Positions 8,663 through 17,705 of a stretch of 64,000 bases of DNA are shown here, piece by piece. Both the position numbers and the translations under genes were made by a program. The stretch lies in contig NZ_KB893246.1 in NCBI RefSeq assembly GCF_000374065.1, forward strand, positions 186,001-250,000. Reading direction: 5' to 3'. Below the pieces are notes generated by a model, which saw only the letters and a program-made list of their open reading frames with translations, did not search any database and was not told the origin of the DNA. Positions within the stretch are counted from its first letter, which is position 1. The number at the start of each line of letters is the position of its first letter. Origin of the DNA: Spirosoma luteum DSM 19990. GTDB lineage: Bacteria > Bacteroidota > Bacteroidia > Cytophagales > Spirosomataceae.

Positions 8663-9691
8663 CTATCCGAACAACTCACCTGTCCGGAAATTGGGTACAA
8701 TACCGAGGTGTATATAGGCTTTCTCCGTTACTTCCCGTCCCCGGGAGGTCCGCTTCAAAAATCCTTCCTGAATCAGGAAAGGTTCGTACACTTCCTCAAT
8801 TGTGTCGGACTCTTCACCGCAGGCGGTTGAAATAGTAGACAAGCCCACCGGACCACCCTTGAATTTTTCGATAATAGTCAGCAAAATACGGTTGTCCATA
8901 TCGTCAAGCCCATTCTGATCAACTTCCAGCGCACTTAGTGCGATTTCAGCAATGTCGATGTCAATGATACCCTTTCCTTTCACCTGGGCAAAGTCGCGGG
9001 TTCGGCGTAGCAGGTTATTAGCGATGCGGGGCGTTCCCCGACTACGGCGCGCAATTTCGTAAGCTCCCGTGGCATCGATAGGTGTACTCAGAATTGCCGC
9101 CGACCGTTGTACAATGCTGGTCAGCAACTCAGCATCATAATACTCCAGCCGACATCTGATGCCAAAACGTGCCCGCAACGGGGCTGTTAGCATACCCGCC
9201 CGTGTAGTGGCCCCAATGAGGGTAAATGGGTTTAGTTTTATCTGAACTGTCCGGGCATTAGGCCCAGAATCCAGCATAATGTCAATCTTGTAATCTTCCA
9301 TTGCCGAATACAGGTACTCTTCCACAATGGGATTAAGCCGGTGTATTTCGTCAATAAACAGCACATCGTTCGGTTGCAGATTCGTCAATAAGCCAGCCAG
9401 ATCACTGGGCTTGTCCAGCACCGGTCCAGAGGTCATTTTTATGCTGGCATTGAGCTCATTGGCAATGATGTGCGACAGGGTCGTTTTACCCAAACCCGGA
9501 GGCCCGTGCAATAACACATGGTCGAGTGCCTCGCCCCGCTGCATAGTAGCCCGGACAAATACTTCAAGGAGTTCGATTTGTTTGGCCTGTCCTGTAAAAT
9601 CAGTAAAAGAGAGGGGTCTGAGTGCCCGTTCAATTTCTTTATCGGTAGCCGTAAGCCCCTCGTTTGAGCCTTTTAAAAAGTCGTTTCGCAT
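8663..9691 (-). CDS. ruvB: Holliday junction branch migration helicase RuvB
   Basis: 342 residues, normal length. RuvB is the AAA+ motor that drives branch migration with RuvA during recombination repair. Walker A is GPPGLGKTT (63-71), Walker B is [10 protein letters not shown], sensor 1 lies at [10 protein letters not shown], and the arginine finger region reads APLRARFGI. The C-terminal winged helix ends with [13 protein letters not shown]. No ruvA or ruvC is adjacent, which is common in this phylum. A TAnnTTTG box lies ~70 bases upstream. Confidence 0.97.
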   Translation of the reverse strand: MRNDFLKGSNEGLTATDKEIERALRPLSFTDFTGQAKQIELLEVFVRATMQRGEALDHVLLHGPPGLGKTTLSHIIANELNASIKMTSGPVLDKPSDLAGLLTNLQPNDVLFIDEIHRLNPIVEEYLYSAMEDYKIDIMLDSGPNARTVQIKLNPFTLIGATTRAGMLTAPLRARFGIRCRLEYYDAELLTSIVQRSAAILSTPIDATGAYEIARRSRGTPRIANNLLRRTRDFAQVKGKGIIDIDIAEIALSALEVDQNGLDDMDNRILLTIIEKFKGGPVGLSTISTACGEESDTIEEVYEPFLIQEGFLKRTSRGREVTEKAYIHLGIVPNFRTGELFG

Positions 9692-9761
9692 GGTTTTAAT
9701 TCGTGCAGATCCGGCCAGATTCCACCGTAAAAGCCGTGTTTTTTTGTCCGGTCGTCTACGT

Positions 9762-9769
9762 CAAATTTA
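9762..9769 (-). promoter_or_regulatory. Possible -7 promoter box for ruvB
   Basis: The minus strand reads TAAATTTG here, a TAnnTTTG match, giving a start near 9755 and a leader of ~64 bases. The upstream TTG at 9784-9786 is only 14 bases away, so the -33 element is weak. Confidence 0.4.
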
Positions 9770-9791
9770 CAAAAAAAATGGCACAAAATTG

Positions 9792-12700
9792 CTATCGAAT
9801 CAGCAATACCGATCCCCTTTTTGTGGCCCGTCCCCGCTCGGGAAACGACTCGCTTTTAAAGGTCACGGTGTATGGGTAAAGCATTGAAGGATAGGTAGTC
9901 CCTTTGTAGGTTCCGTCCCATTTCTGCTCCGGGTTACTCGTGGCAAAAATCACCTCACCCCAGCGGTTATAAATCCTGAATTCATAATCCGTAACGTAGG
10001 CTGTAAATACCTGAAGCACATCATTCACTCCATCGTTATTGGGCGAGAAGGCATCGGGCACGTTCACTCTCGGCTCGCACTGATTGAGTACGCGAGCCAG
10101 CCCCGTTGCCGTACAACCCAGCGGATCGGTTACCTGCACGGTATACGAGCCCGCCTGGGCTACGGTTATTGCCTTTGTGGTATCATTCCGGTTGAGCCAT
10201 AGGTATTGCAAACCGGGTGCTCCATTTGCAGAAAGCTGCACCTGACCCTGATCGCCCTCGCACAAAGCCGCCAGTTCCGTGAACGAAAACGCTGGTGGTG
10301 GCCGTTCCCCAACGCGTGTACTACTCCGGCCCACGCAACCCGTTTGCGTATTTCTAACGGTCAGGCTATACGAACCCGGCTGAGCAACCAATATCGTTGG
10401 CGAAGTCGCCCCATTACTCCACTGGTAAACATTACCGGGCTGATCGCCGGAACGCGGAGCGAGTAGCACCGAAAGACCGGGGCATGTAAGGGTATCAGGC
10501 ACCAGACGGGCAAAACCAGTACTGTCAAGACCAACTTTTATACTATCTTTAAGTGCTTTACAGCCTAGTATATCGGTCACTTGCACCGTGTAAAATCCCG
10601 CATTCGCAGTGCCTAAAACGGGCGTAGTAGTAATCAGGTTGTTGTTCGCATCCAACCAAGCGTAACTGGCTGGCGTTCCTCCCGTAACGGTCAGACTAAT
10701 GGTGCCGCTGTTAGGTATACTGCATAAAGCGTCTACAATCCTAGGGGCAATGGCCAGTTGATTCGCTGGAGATTTCAGCGTGAAAGCCGTATCTGCTTTA
10801 CAGGTGTGAACCGTATCGTTTACCGTTACTTTGTAGCCACCTTCGGTTAAACTTGTCTGCTGACTCCCCGTACCCGTCAGGATGGCTCCATCAAAGCGAG
10901 TCCAGTCGTACTGATAGATTCCTGTGGGGGTTGGTGTCAGGGCAATGGCCCCATCGGCCGAGGTACAGGTGGTAGGGCCGGTAAGAGCGGCTGCCAGTCG
11001 TAACTTCGGTAATTCACTAACCCGGATCGTATCGGAATTTTCGCAGGTTGTGCCATTCACTGTAGCCTGAGCGGTAACGGTATAGGTGCCCGGTGTAGAC
11101 ACCGAGATCGTTTTGGTATTGCCGCCATTGCTCCATTGAAACTGGGTCCATGTCTGTTGCGGAACGGTCAAATTGACCGATGATCGATAACAGAAGAGCG
11201 TATCAGGCCCCAGGTCGAGGGACGGTGTAGGCTTGATTTGCACTTCAATCGTATCACTTTTAAAACATTCGCCATTGGCAGCCAACCCCACTACAATATA
11301 GTAGCCGGGCCTGTCGAGTTTTATGGTTCGTTGCCTCCCCGCAACGGCCCCATTCACCAGCCAGACGTATACCTTGGCCGTTACTTTTATATCCAGGGTT
11401 ATTCCTTTCTTATTACAGATAGCGGTATCGGCCCCCAGCTCTATGTCGGGTGGTGTCGCCAATATCGTTAGGGTATCCTTAATCAGCGTGTCTTTACAAA
11501 TACCCCCCGCGCTGGTTTTGGTAATGATGCGAAGGCTAACAGCATACTGACCGGGCGATACATACGAGTGCGTAACGGGCTTGGTAGCTGTTGTGGAGTA
11601 AGGACGGCTACCATCGCCAAAATCCAGCGTGTAGGCTTCCTTTAGTTTCGGGCAGTTTGGCCCAATCTGAAACACAGTCGGTGCGTTTACACAGGTATCG
11701 CTGTACATCAGGCCCGGGCCGCTGGATGGATCGTTGAAGTTTGCCACCAGGTTTGGCAGTCCCAGCTGACTGGTTTGTCCACCCAGCGACTGACCAGCCG
11801 GATTGTAGATTAAACTGTCGAGCAGTCCCCCATTTGGGTTTTCAATAGTACCGAGGGATTTACTTCCCTCAATAGCCACATAGATACGACCATCTGGTCC
11901 AATCTGGATAGAGCCGTACTGGCGCGTTGTACTACTATCGACCACCGTCTTCGACTTTGTCAGCAGCGAGTCTTTTTGCGTCAGATCATACTTCAGAATA
12001 TACGAACTACCTTTCAGACTACCGTCACTGTTGGTATCCGCCAGCATGGTTACGTACAAACTCTTGCCATCGGGTGAGAACTCGACGCCGTAGGCTTTGG
12101 GCGGGGCAGGCCCTAAATCGAGTGTCCGATCAAATTTGAGTACACCCGTAGAGTCATTGAACGTATATAAATCAACCGAGTTTTTGGGTGGCCCCGGAAT
12201 AACAACGGCCATAGGGCGGGTGGCCTGATTGGCGCTGGATGTGTCGGCAGGACCAATTTTGATGTAACCTTCGGCATTGGCCAGCGAATCAATCACCTGA
12301 CCGCCCGTGTAGGTTACAGGATCGGCATTGTCGCTGCGGGTCAAATGGCGAACCTCAAACTGATTTGTTCCATACTTACGGGTAATAACCCAGTAGGTAG
12401 AGTCACGTTTGTTTTCTACCGACGCCGACTGCTCCGTACCCTGGTTTGCCAGAAGTAGGTTTTTCTCCACAATAGCGCCTTTGCCTCCATTCTGACGCAT
12501 ATCCACTACACTATACGTCAGCGTTTTCTGCCCCCGAATTTCGGAAGTTGTGTACACGTAATACAGGTACTCGCAACCCCGGCAGGTTGGTTTTGGCACA
12601 ATCAGCGCGGACTGAGTAGAGTTTTTACTCCCTTTCAGCGGCTGCTGTACGGTGTTTGTGTCGCCCGGCACAAGCGATTTTAATGGTGTCCCATCCTTGT

Positions 12701-13454
12701 CGTAAATGATAATCCCGTCGGTATAAAACAGGAGTATGCCTTTGGTATTGGCAATGGAGGAAGACCCTTCAATCGTATTCAGTTTGCCGTCAGTTATGGG
12801 TTTTGGCGACCCGCCACCGCTAAAATCAAGGCCGGCATTTTGTCCAAAATACCACTTCACACCCTGCGATTCCTTTTTCTCCCCACAAACATCAACGTTA
12901 ATCCGATCCTGGTAAGAACACCCGTTGGGACTAATGGCCTCAACCGAATAACAGCCAGAGCTGTCAACCTGGATACTCTGCGTAGTATCTCCCTTTGGGT
13001 ACCAGATAAATCGCAGTCCTGATTGAGCCGGACTGCCTGCATACGGATCCAAAGTTATTGTCTCCCCTGTACAGATGGTAGTGTCCGTGCGCCAGTTGGC
13101 AAATGGTTGTGGGCGATTATAGACTGTAATCGGTTTGCTGGCTGTTTGCGTTACGCCATTAACCGTCCTTGTCAACCGGATGGTATAAGACCCTGCCTGT
13201 TGGTAAACGTGCCGGGCTACTGAATCCCTTTGCTTCGTTACGGTGGTTCCATCGCCAAAATCCCAGACCCGGTTGGTTACACCAGTTAGTACGCTATCCG
13301 TAAACACAACAGAGTCCGACTTACATTCTATATCAGGAACACACGTTTTACCACTGATTTTAAATCCCTGTGCCCAGGACGCAGTCTGTCCTGCCAGCAG
13401 AAACAGCACGGCCCAAAGTCCAGCAACACGAATAACATGATTAAACCTTACCAT
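9792..13454 (-). CDS. Giant exported PKD protein with gliding-motility C-terminal (CHU_C) sorting domain
   Basis: 1220 residues from the ATG at 13454; the frame could begin at a GTG at 13478 but the signal peptide fits the ATG. The signal peptide ends near ASWAQG. A PKD domain follows (WDFGDGTTVT), then a ~350-residue region starting WYFGQNAGLDFSGG with propeller-like blades, a second PKD (LDFGDGSRPY), and several Ig/PKD-like modules each with a single Cys pair pattern. The end is a type B sorting domain: PDAFSPNNDGVND, then YNRWGEVIF and WDGTYKG. Such domains direct proteins through the type IX secretion system to the cell surface. It is divergent from a PorP/SprF gene, a frequent pairing. 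Confidence 0.9.
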   Translation of the reverse strand: MVRFNHVIRVAGLWAVLFLLAGQTASWAQGFKISGKTCVPDIECKSDSVVFTDSVLTGVTNRVWDFGDGTTVTKQRDSVARHVYQQAGSYTIRLTRTVNGVTQTASKPITVYNRPQPFANWRTDTTICTGETITLDPYAGSPAQSGLRFIWYPKGDTTQSIQVDSSGCYSVEAISPNGCSYQDRINVDVCGEKKESQGVKWYFGQNAGLDFSGGGSPKPITDGKLNTIEGSSSIANTKGILLFYTDGIIIYDKDGTPLKSLVPGDTNTVQQPLKGSKNSTQSALIVPKPTCRGCEYLYYVYTTSEIRGQKTLTYSVVDMRQNGGKGAIVEKNLLLANQGTEQSASVENKRDSTYWVITRKYGTNQFEVRHLTRSDNADPVTYTGGQVIDSLANAEGYIKIGPADTSSANQATRPMAVVIPGPPKNSVDLYTFNDSTGVLKFDRTLDLGPAPPKAYGVEFSPDGKSLYVTMLADTNSDGSLKGSSYILKYDLTQKDSLLTKSKTVVDSSTTRQYGSIQIGPDGRIYVAIEGSKSLGTIENPNGGLLDSLIYNPAGQSLGGQTSQLGLPNLVANFNDPSSGPGLMYSDTCVNAPTVFQIGPNCPKLKEAYTLDFGDGSRPYSTTATKPVTHSYVSPGQYAVSLRIITKTSAGGICKDTLIKDTLTILATPPDIELGADTAICNKKGITLDIKVTAKVYVWLVNGAVAGRQRTIKLDRPGYYIVVGLAANGECFKSDTIEVQIKPTPSLDLGPDTLFCYRSSVNLTVPQQTWTQFQWSNGGNTKTISVSTPGTYTVTAQATVNGTTCENSDTIRVSELPKLRLAAALTGPTTCTSADGAIALTPTPTGIYQYDWTRFDGAILTGTGSQQTSLTEGGYKVTVNDTVHTCKADTAFTLKSPANQLAIAPRIVDALCSIPNSGTISLTVTGGTPASYAWLDANNNLITTTPVLGTANAGFYTVQVTDILGCKALKDSIKVGLDSTGFARLVPDTLTCPGLSVLLAPRSGDQPGNVYQWSNGATSPTILVAQPGSYSLTVRNTQTGCVGRSSTRVGERPPPAFSFTELAALCEGDQGQVQLSANGAPGLQYLWLNRNDTTKAITVAQAGSYTVQVTDPLGCTATGLARVLNQCEPRVNVPDAFSPNNDGVNDVLQVFTAYVTDYEFRIYNRWGEVIFATSNPEQKWDGTYKGTTYPSMLYPYTVTFKSESFPERGRATKRGSVLLIR

Positions 13455-13687
13455 GAACAAATAACAAATGAAGCCCACTGCTCAAATTCATTCCCACAAC
13501 ATAACAACAACAAGGGCATTACGTTAGTATAAACGACAGTAATCCGTTAAAATTTTATCGACTCACTGCCATAAAAAGCCGTGAAATTCGCCTAATTTTA
13601 TTGATTGCTTTATTCTTAAATACTTCGTTTCGGTTGACAACGTTGCAACAATAAAGTTGGCCTAGTCTTTGCCCTGATTTTGCCGTT

Positions 13688-14719
13688 ATGCTCAAAAAAT
13701 ACATACTGACGATTTTGACGCTGGCCCTGAGCCGGATGGTCTTCGCTCAGGATCCTCAATTCACTCAGTTTTACGCGGCTCCCCTTTACCTGAATCCTGC
13801 GTTTGCCGGATCAGCACTAGCCCCCCGCATTACGGCAAATTACCGGAACCAGTGGCCTGCCATTACCAACTACGTAACGACGATGGTGGCTGTCGATCAT
13901 TTCATCGATAAATACAGCAGCGGTATCGGTCTGACGATTCAAAACGATAACCAGGGTCAGGGCCGGATTCAGTCAACGGACATTGGGTTGCACTATGCAT
14001 ACCAGTTTCAGGTGAGCGAGTCCTCCTTCATCCGACTAGGGTTGCAGGGCTCGTACGTCAACCGAAGTATCAATTATTTTGGCCTGACCACGGGCGATCA
14101 GTTTACCGACCGGGGATTCATTACGGGCAGTGTTTCCGGGGACCCGGCGTTGCAGGGTGGTTTGCCCTCACAGAAATACCTTGATTTCTCGACGGGGGGA
14201 CTCTTCTATTCGGACTGGTTTTGGGTGGGCACAGCTGTGCACCATATCAACCGGCCAGACCAGGGATTTTTCATTGGCGGGCGGGACCGGCTACCGGCTA
14301 AGGTAAGCGTTCAGGCTGGCCTGCGCATTCCCTTGGGGGGCTTCACCGGGTTGGCTGATGAGGAGGACAGAGAAATCAGCATCTCACCCGTTATCATGTA
14401 CAAACACCAGGGCAAGTATGACCAGTTGGATCTGGGAGCTTACTTAACGTACTCTCCACTGACGATTGGTGCTTATTATCGGGGTATTCCGTTCAAGAAG
14501 TACGATCAGACACTCAATAATAACGATGCGATTGCGGGCTTGATTGGCTGGCGTATGGAAAAGTTTTCCATTGGCTACAGTTATGACCTGACAATATCGA
14601 CCCTCGGCAATAGCGGTGGCTCCCACGAGTTATCGCTGTCGTATATCTTTGACAAGCCCGAAGGCCGCCGACCCGGCGTTAAACGACGGGATAAAAAACT
14701 CCCCTGTCCCAAATTCTGA
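13688..14719 (+). CDS. PorP/SprF family outer-membrane protein (type IX secretion associated)
   Basis: 343 residues with a signal peptide ending near VFAQD. The family signature follows at once: DPQFTQFYAAPLYLNPAFAGS, then a beta-rich barrel with NYRNQWPAI near residue 50 and a late SYDLTISTLGNSGGSHELSLSY. PorP/SprF proteins sit in the outer membrane and are thought to hold partner proteins that carry type B sorting domains; the large CHU_C protein encoded divergently 233 bases away is the obvious candidate partner. The C terminus is basic (RRPGVKRRDKKL). No consensus promoter was found in the 13455-13687 gap, which is AT-rich and otherwise featureless. Confidence 0.9.
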   Translation: MLKKYILTILTLALSRMVFAQDPQFTQFYAAPLYLNPAFAGSALAPRITANYRNQWPAITNYVTTMVAVDHFIDKYSSGIGLTIQNDNQGQGRIQSTDIGLHYAYQFQVSESSFIRLGLQGSYVNRSINYFGLTTGDQFTDRGFITGSVSGDPALQGGLPSQKYLDFSTGGLFYSDWFWVGTAVHHINRPDQGFFIGGRDRLPAKVSVQAGLRIPLGGFTGLADEEDREISISPVIMYKHQGKYDQLDLGAYLTYSPLTIGAYYRGIPFKKYDQTLNNNDAIAGLIGWRMEKFSIGYSYDLTISTLGNSGGSHELSLSYIFDKPEGRRPGVKRRDKKLPCPKF

Positions 14720-14725
14720 GGGTTT

Positions 14726-14867
14726 TCAACGAAGGCTCCCCTCATCTGCGGGTAACGCGTGACCGGCCATAAAACCAGGCTCGTTGGAAAAGACAAAAGC
14801 CACATCCATTACTTCTTCGGGTTGCCCCATGCGTTTCATCAGCCTTCGAGGTGGAGCGGACTTCGAT
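14726..14867 (-). pseudogene. Remnant of a short-chain dehydrogenase C terminus
   Basis: On the minus strand, downstream of a stop codon near 14870, a 47-codon frame reads ...RRLMKRMGQPEEVMDVAFVF, then SNEPGFMAGHALPADEG and a stop at 14726. This matches the last ~40 residues of SDR enzymes (RxGxPEEVAxxxxFLxSxxASFxTGxxxxVDGG), but no Rossmann part lies upstream and there is no suitable start. The typical final VDGG has become ADEG. It lies at the distal end of the leftward catabolic cluster, which has an intact SDR at 18646-19392, and points to past gene loss or rearrangement here. Confidence 0.65.
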
Positions 14868-14938
14868 GGTTAATTACCAAAAAATGGTTTTGGTGATACC
14901 GTTTTGTGTGTTCGCCCGGTCAATTTCCTGAAGCTGAA

Positions 14939-15397
14939 TTAGCAAACCAGTTTGGCTCGGTGTACGGCAATGAATGACGCTACGAGGGCAACCATTGCCC
15001 CAACGGCTCCAGACAGGCCCAGCGCAACCCATTTTGACAGTTGAAATTCACTGAACAGAGAATGGAGCCCGGTCATCAGCAGAATAAATACCCCGGCAAA
15101 GGCAACAGCCAGTATAACTGACGTGAGCACGGCGGTTCCTACCCAACTGGTAGCTGGAGCCAGAACGGGTTGCAGCTTTTGCGCCACTCGCAGTTTCGTC
15201 ATGGTCACGAACGTGGCTAGTGTGGTGGCAAAGACTGAAATCAGTACCGTGGGCACCAACAGGTCGACCAGCGTTGGGCTTTCTCCCTTAAAATTGAAGA
15301 ACGCATCATTACGAAAAATAACGGATGGTGCTACGATATTGATAATCAGGTTCAATACTGTAGCCGTTAGGGCGTTTCGCTGGATAAACTCTTTCAT
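14939..15397 (-). CDS. Hypothetical four-helix membrane protein
   Basis: 152 residues with four hydrophobic segments at about 8-25, 45-67, 85-108 and 125-146, separated by short polar loops. No motif that I recognise. It starts 26 bases after the stop of the FAD monooxygenase gene, so it could be the last gene of the cluster, but nothing in its sequence says it takes part in the pathway. A role as a small permease cannot be excluded; at 152 residues it is short for known aromatic transporters. Confidence 0.65.
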   Translation of the reverse strand: MKEFIQRNALTATVLNLIINIVAPSVIFRNDAFFNFKGESPTLVDLLVPTVLISVFATTLATFVTMTKLRVAQKLQPVLAPATSWVGTAVLTSVILAVAFAGVFILLMTGLHSLFSEFQLSKWVALGLSGAVGAMVALVASFIAVHRAKLVC

Positions 15398-15423
15398 GAC
15401 ACTCGGTAGGTGTTAGGTTCTGG

Positions 15424-16557
15424 TTAAATCGGCGCGCCCATTGCACCGAGCGTTTTGCCCATCAGGGCACCCATATTAGCTCCTTCGGGTAGTTTACCCT
15501 GCCAGTCCAACTGCTCCCATTCTCCCAGCGTATTCGAGGCATCAACCACTAGGTTACAGCGGTCATACCGGCGGGTCATGAACTTCTCCAGCACGGTAGG
15601 CAATAAATCATCGGTTCCAAGCAACTCCCCTAATACCACAGCATCCTCAATGGCCAGCCCTGCTCCCTGCCCCAATTGCGGGATAGTCGCGTGAACGGCA
15701 TCGCCAATGAGCAATACCCGATTTTTGTACCAGGGTGCGGGCAGCAGCAGGGTTTCGAGAGGCCGGTAAATAACCCCTTTGGGATCCGTAATCTGGTCGA
15801 TAACGGCGCGGATCATCGGTGCTTCGTACTCGGCCAGCAAAGCTTTCATGCGCGGCACCAGTTCCGATTCAGGGATTTTGGGGTCATTTCCCTCCGCCGA
15901 TACCACGAACATATACATAGTGTTTGCCGTCATCGGTATCAGACCAACTTTCGTTTTCTTCCCGAAGTGAATGTAGCCCGTATCGAGGTCGGCGGGGCGG
16001 GGAAACGCATAGCGCCACACCGATTGACCCGTGTATTTCGGTTTATAGTCGCCCATGACCAAACTACGAACGCTGGAATAAACCCCATCCGAACCCACCA
16101 CCAGATCGTACTGCCCCGTACTACCATCGCTAAAGGTTACAGTTGCCGAATCAGGACCGTTTTCAAGAGCCTTCACGGTTAGTCCCATGCGGGGCTGTAC
16201 GCCGTTAGTCAAGGCTCCCTGGTGCAGGATTTCGTGCAGTATCCGGCGGGAGATGCCGTTGTGCACAGGCAAACGGCCCATGGGTGGCGTTCCTGCCTGC
16301 CCGAACTGGAAACCGCTCGACGAGCACATTTTAACCGGGCCATAGGGAGAACCGTGCTCCATACACTGGTCGGCCAGACCCAGCGCGTCCAGTGCCCGCA
16401 GAGCATTGGATGGCTGAATGATACCAACCCCATATACGTCAAACTTGGGTTGTAATTCGGCTAAATCGACCTCAATACCCGCTTTACGCAGGGCTATGCT
16501 GGCAGATAAACCGCCAATACCGCCCCCAACGACGAGGGCCTTTTTTATTGAAGACAT
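15424..16557 (-). CDS. FAD-dependent monooxygenase (aromatic hydroxylase family)
   Basis: 377 residues. The N terminus has the FAD-binding GGGIGGLSASIALRKAGI motif (residues 11-28), the middle has VVGSDGVYSSVR (the DG motif region), and near residue 285 stands GDAVHATIPQLGQGAGLAIE, the second FAD motif of class A flavoprotein hydroxylases. Relatives such as salicylate and 3-hydroxybenzoate hydroxylases use NAD(P)H and O2 to add a hydroxyl ortho or para to an existing one. With an extradiol dioxygenase in the same cluster, its likely job is to make the dihydroxylated ring that the dioxygenase opens; the substrate cannot be read from the sequence. Upstream gap of 84 bases holds an inverted repeat. 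Confidence 0.88.
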   Translation of the reverse strand: MSSIKKALVVGGGIGGLSASIALRKAGIEVDLAELQPKFDVYGVGIIQPSNALRALDALGLADQCMEHGSPYGPVKMCSSSGFQFGQAGTPPMGRLPVHNGISRRILHEILHQGALTNGVQPRMGLTVKALENGPDSATVTFSDGSTGQYDLVVGSDGVYSSVRSLVMGDYKPKYTGQSVWRYAFPRPADLDTGYIHFGKKTKVGLIPMTANTMYMFVVSAEGNDPKIPESELVPRMKALLAEYEAPMIRAVIDQITDPKGVIYRPLETLLLPAPWYKNRVLLIGDAVHATIPQLGQGAGLAIEDAVVLGELLGTDDLLPTVLEKFMTRRYDRCNLVVDASNTLGEWEQLDWQGKLPEGANMGALMGKTLGAMGAPI

Positions 16558-16579
16558 AAAATTTCAGATTTAGGATGTC

Positions 16580-16637
16580 GGATTGGGGATTTATTGCTGA
16601 TGCATAAGCCTTGGTGCCAGTAACAAATCCCCAATCC
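16580..16637 (-). repeat. Inverted repeat between the cyclase-family gene and the monooxygenase gene
   Basis: GGATTGGGGATTT (16580-16592) and AAATCCCCAATCC (16625-16637) are exact inverse complements with a 32-base loop, nearly filling the gap. There is no T-run. It sits just before the monooxygenase start, like the repeats at 6542-6603 and 37431-37493, and may regulate or process the polycistronic message. Confidence 0.65.
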
Positions 16638-16641
16638 CGAA

Positions 16642-17400
16642 TCAATTAAATATGGCTACGGCCCGGCACCAGCCCGCGCTGCCGCCTTTTATTTTAGCCG
16701 GAAAACAACTAACGGTGAAGCCAAAGGGCGGTAACTGGTCAAGGTTGGCGAGTTTCTCAATCTGGCAGTACTCTTTTTCGCGACCAACGTAGTGCGCAGC
16801 CCAGATAACACCGGGACGAGGGTTTTTGACATAGTCTTCGGCCTGGATATGCAGCGGAATATCCCATCCCCAACCATCGGTACCCATCACTTTGATGCCC
16901 TGATCGATTAGCCAGTGCGTGGCTTCGGCTGAGGCTCCAACGTGGATTTTCACGAAATCATCATCGTGCAGTCGTTTGTCGGCATCGCAGCGAATTAGTA
17001 CGATATCGAAGGGTTTCAAAGTGTAGTTGATGGCGGCCAGTTTTTCTTTTAGGTCGTCGGAGGAGAAGCAGTACCCATCGGGTTTATCGGTAAAGTCGAG
17101 GACGACGCCATCGTGGAAAAACCAGTCGAGGGGCATCTCCTCAATGGTTCGGGATGGTTTGCCTTCGCTGGTCGGGAAATAGTGCCAGGGGGCATCAATG
17201 TGCGTACCGGCATGGCCCGTCAGGTACAGGAACTCTCCGGCGGGGCCATTTCCTTCCAGAAATACAGCCTCCGATGCGCCACCAAAAAGTTTGGAACCCA
17301 TCTTTTTTGCGCCTTCCTTGTGGTCTTCGTAGTCGATTCGGGTAGGAAGCGGCTCTTTTATATCCGTTGAGATCGTTACGGATAAATCGATGATTTTCAT
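16642..17400 (-). CDS. Cyclase-family metal-dependent hydrolase
   Basis: 252 residues of the cyclase / kynurenine formamidase-like family. The metal-binding signature HAGTHIDAPWH is at residues 63-73 (His63, His67, Asp69, His73). Members hydrolyse small cyclic or acyl amides and lactones, for example N-formylkynurenine and isatin. TDGWGWDIP near residue 175 is also typical. In this cluster it could open a lactone or hydrolyse a ring-cleavage product. It is 14 bases from the ABM gene upstream, so certainly co-transcribed with it if the operon is real. The exact reaction is not deducible. Confidence 0.85.
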   Translation of the reverse strand: MKIIDLSVTISTDIKEPLPTRIDYEDHKEGAKKMGSKLFGGASEAVFLEGNGPAGEFLYLTGHAGTHIDAPWHYFPTSEGKPSRTIEEMPLDWFFHDGVVLDFTDKPDGYCFSSDDLKEKLAAINYTLKPFDIVLIRCDADKRLHDDDFVKIHVGASAEATHWLIDQGIKVMGTDGWGWDIPLHIQAEDYVKNPRPGVIWAAHYVGREKEYCQIEKLANLDQLPPFGFTVSCFPAKIKGGSAGWCRAVAIFN

Positions 17401-17414
17401 GGCTCGGTTCAGGT

Positions 17415-17705
17415 TTAGGCAAGTGGTTCAAAATGGTCGACAGCGGGTGGGCTGGCGAAGAAAGGCCCAATAATGGCCCGCCATTGGGCAAACAGTTCCG
17501 ACTGCCGGAAGCCAACCGTATGGTCGTCCAGCGTTTGCCAGTGAATCAGCAACAGGTAGGTTTCCGGCGATTCAATCCCCCGCTGGAGTTGTAAGTCAAT
17601 AAAGCCCCCGGCCTGACTAATAACGGCCTGCGCCTTCGGGAACTCAGCTTCAAACTCCGCCTGACGGCCGGCCTGAATGGTAATTAATGCGTGTTCAGTG
17701 ATCAT
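17415..17705 (-). CDS. Antibiotic biosynthesis monooxygenase (ABM) domain protein
   Basis: 96 residues forming a single ABM/ferredoxin-like domain, recognised from ITIQAGRQAEFEAEF, the central ETYLLLIHWQTLDDH, and the end FFASPPAVDHFEP. Cofactor-free quinone-forming monooxygenases and heme-degrading enzymes share this fold, but many small members have no known catalysis. The start overlaps the stop of the preceding fumarylacetoacetate hydrolase-family gene by 4 bases (ATGA), a sign of translational coupling. It could oxidise a phenol or support the neighbouring enzymes. Confidence 0.82.
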   Translation of the reverse strand: MITEHALITIQAGRQAEFEAEFPKAQAVISQAGGFIDLQLQRGIESPETYLLLIHWQTLDDHTVGFRQSELFAQWRAIIGPFFASPPAVDHFEPLA

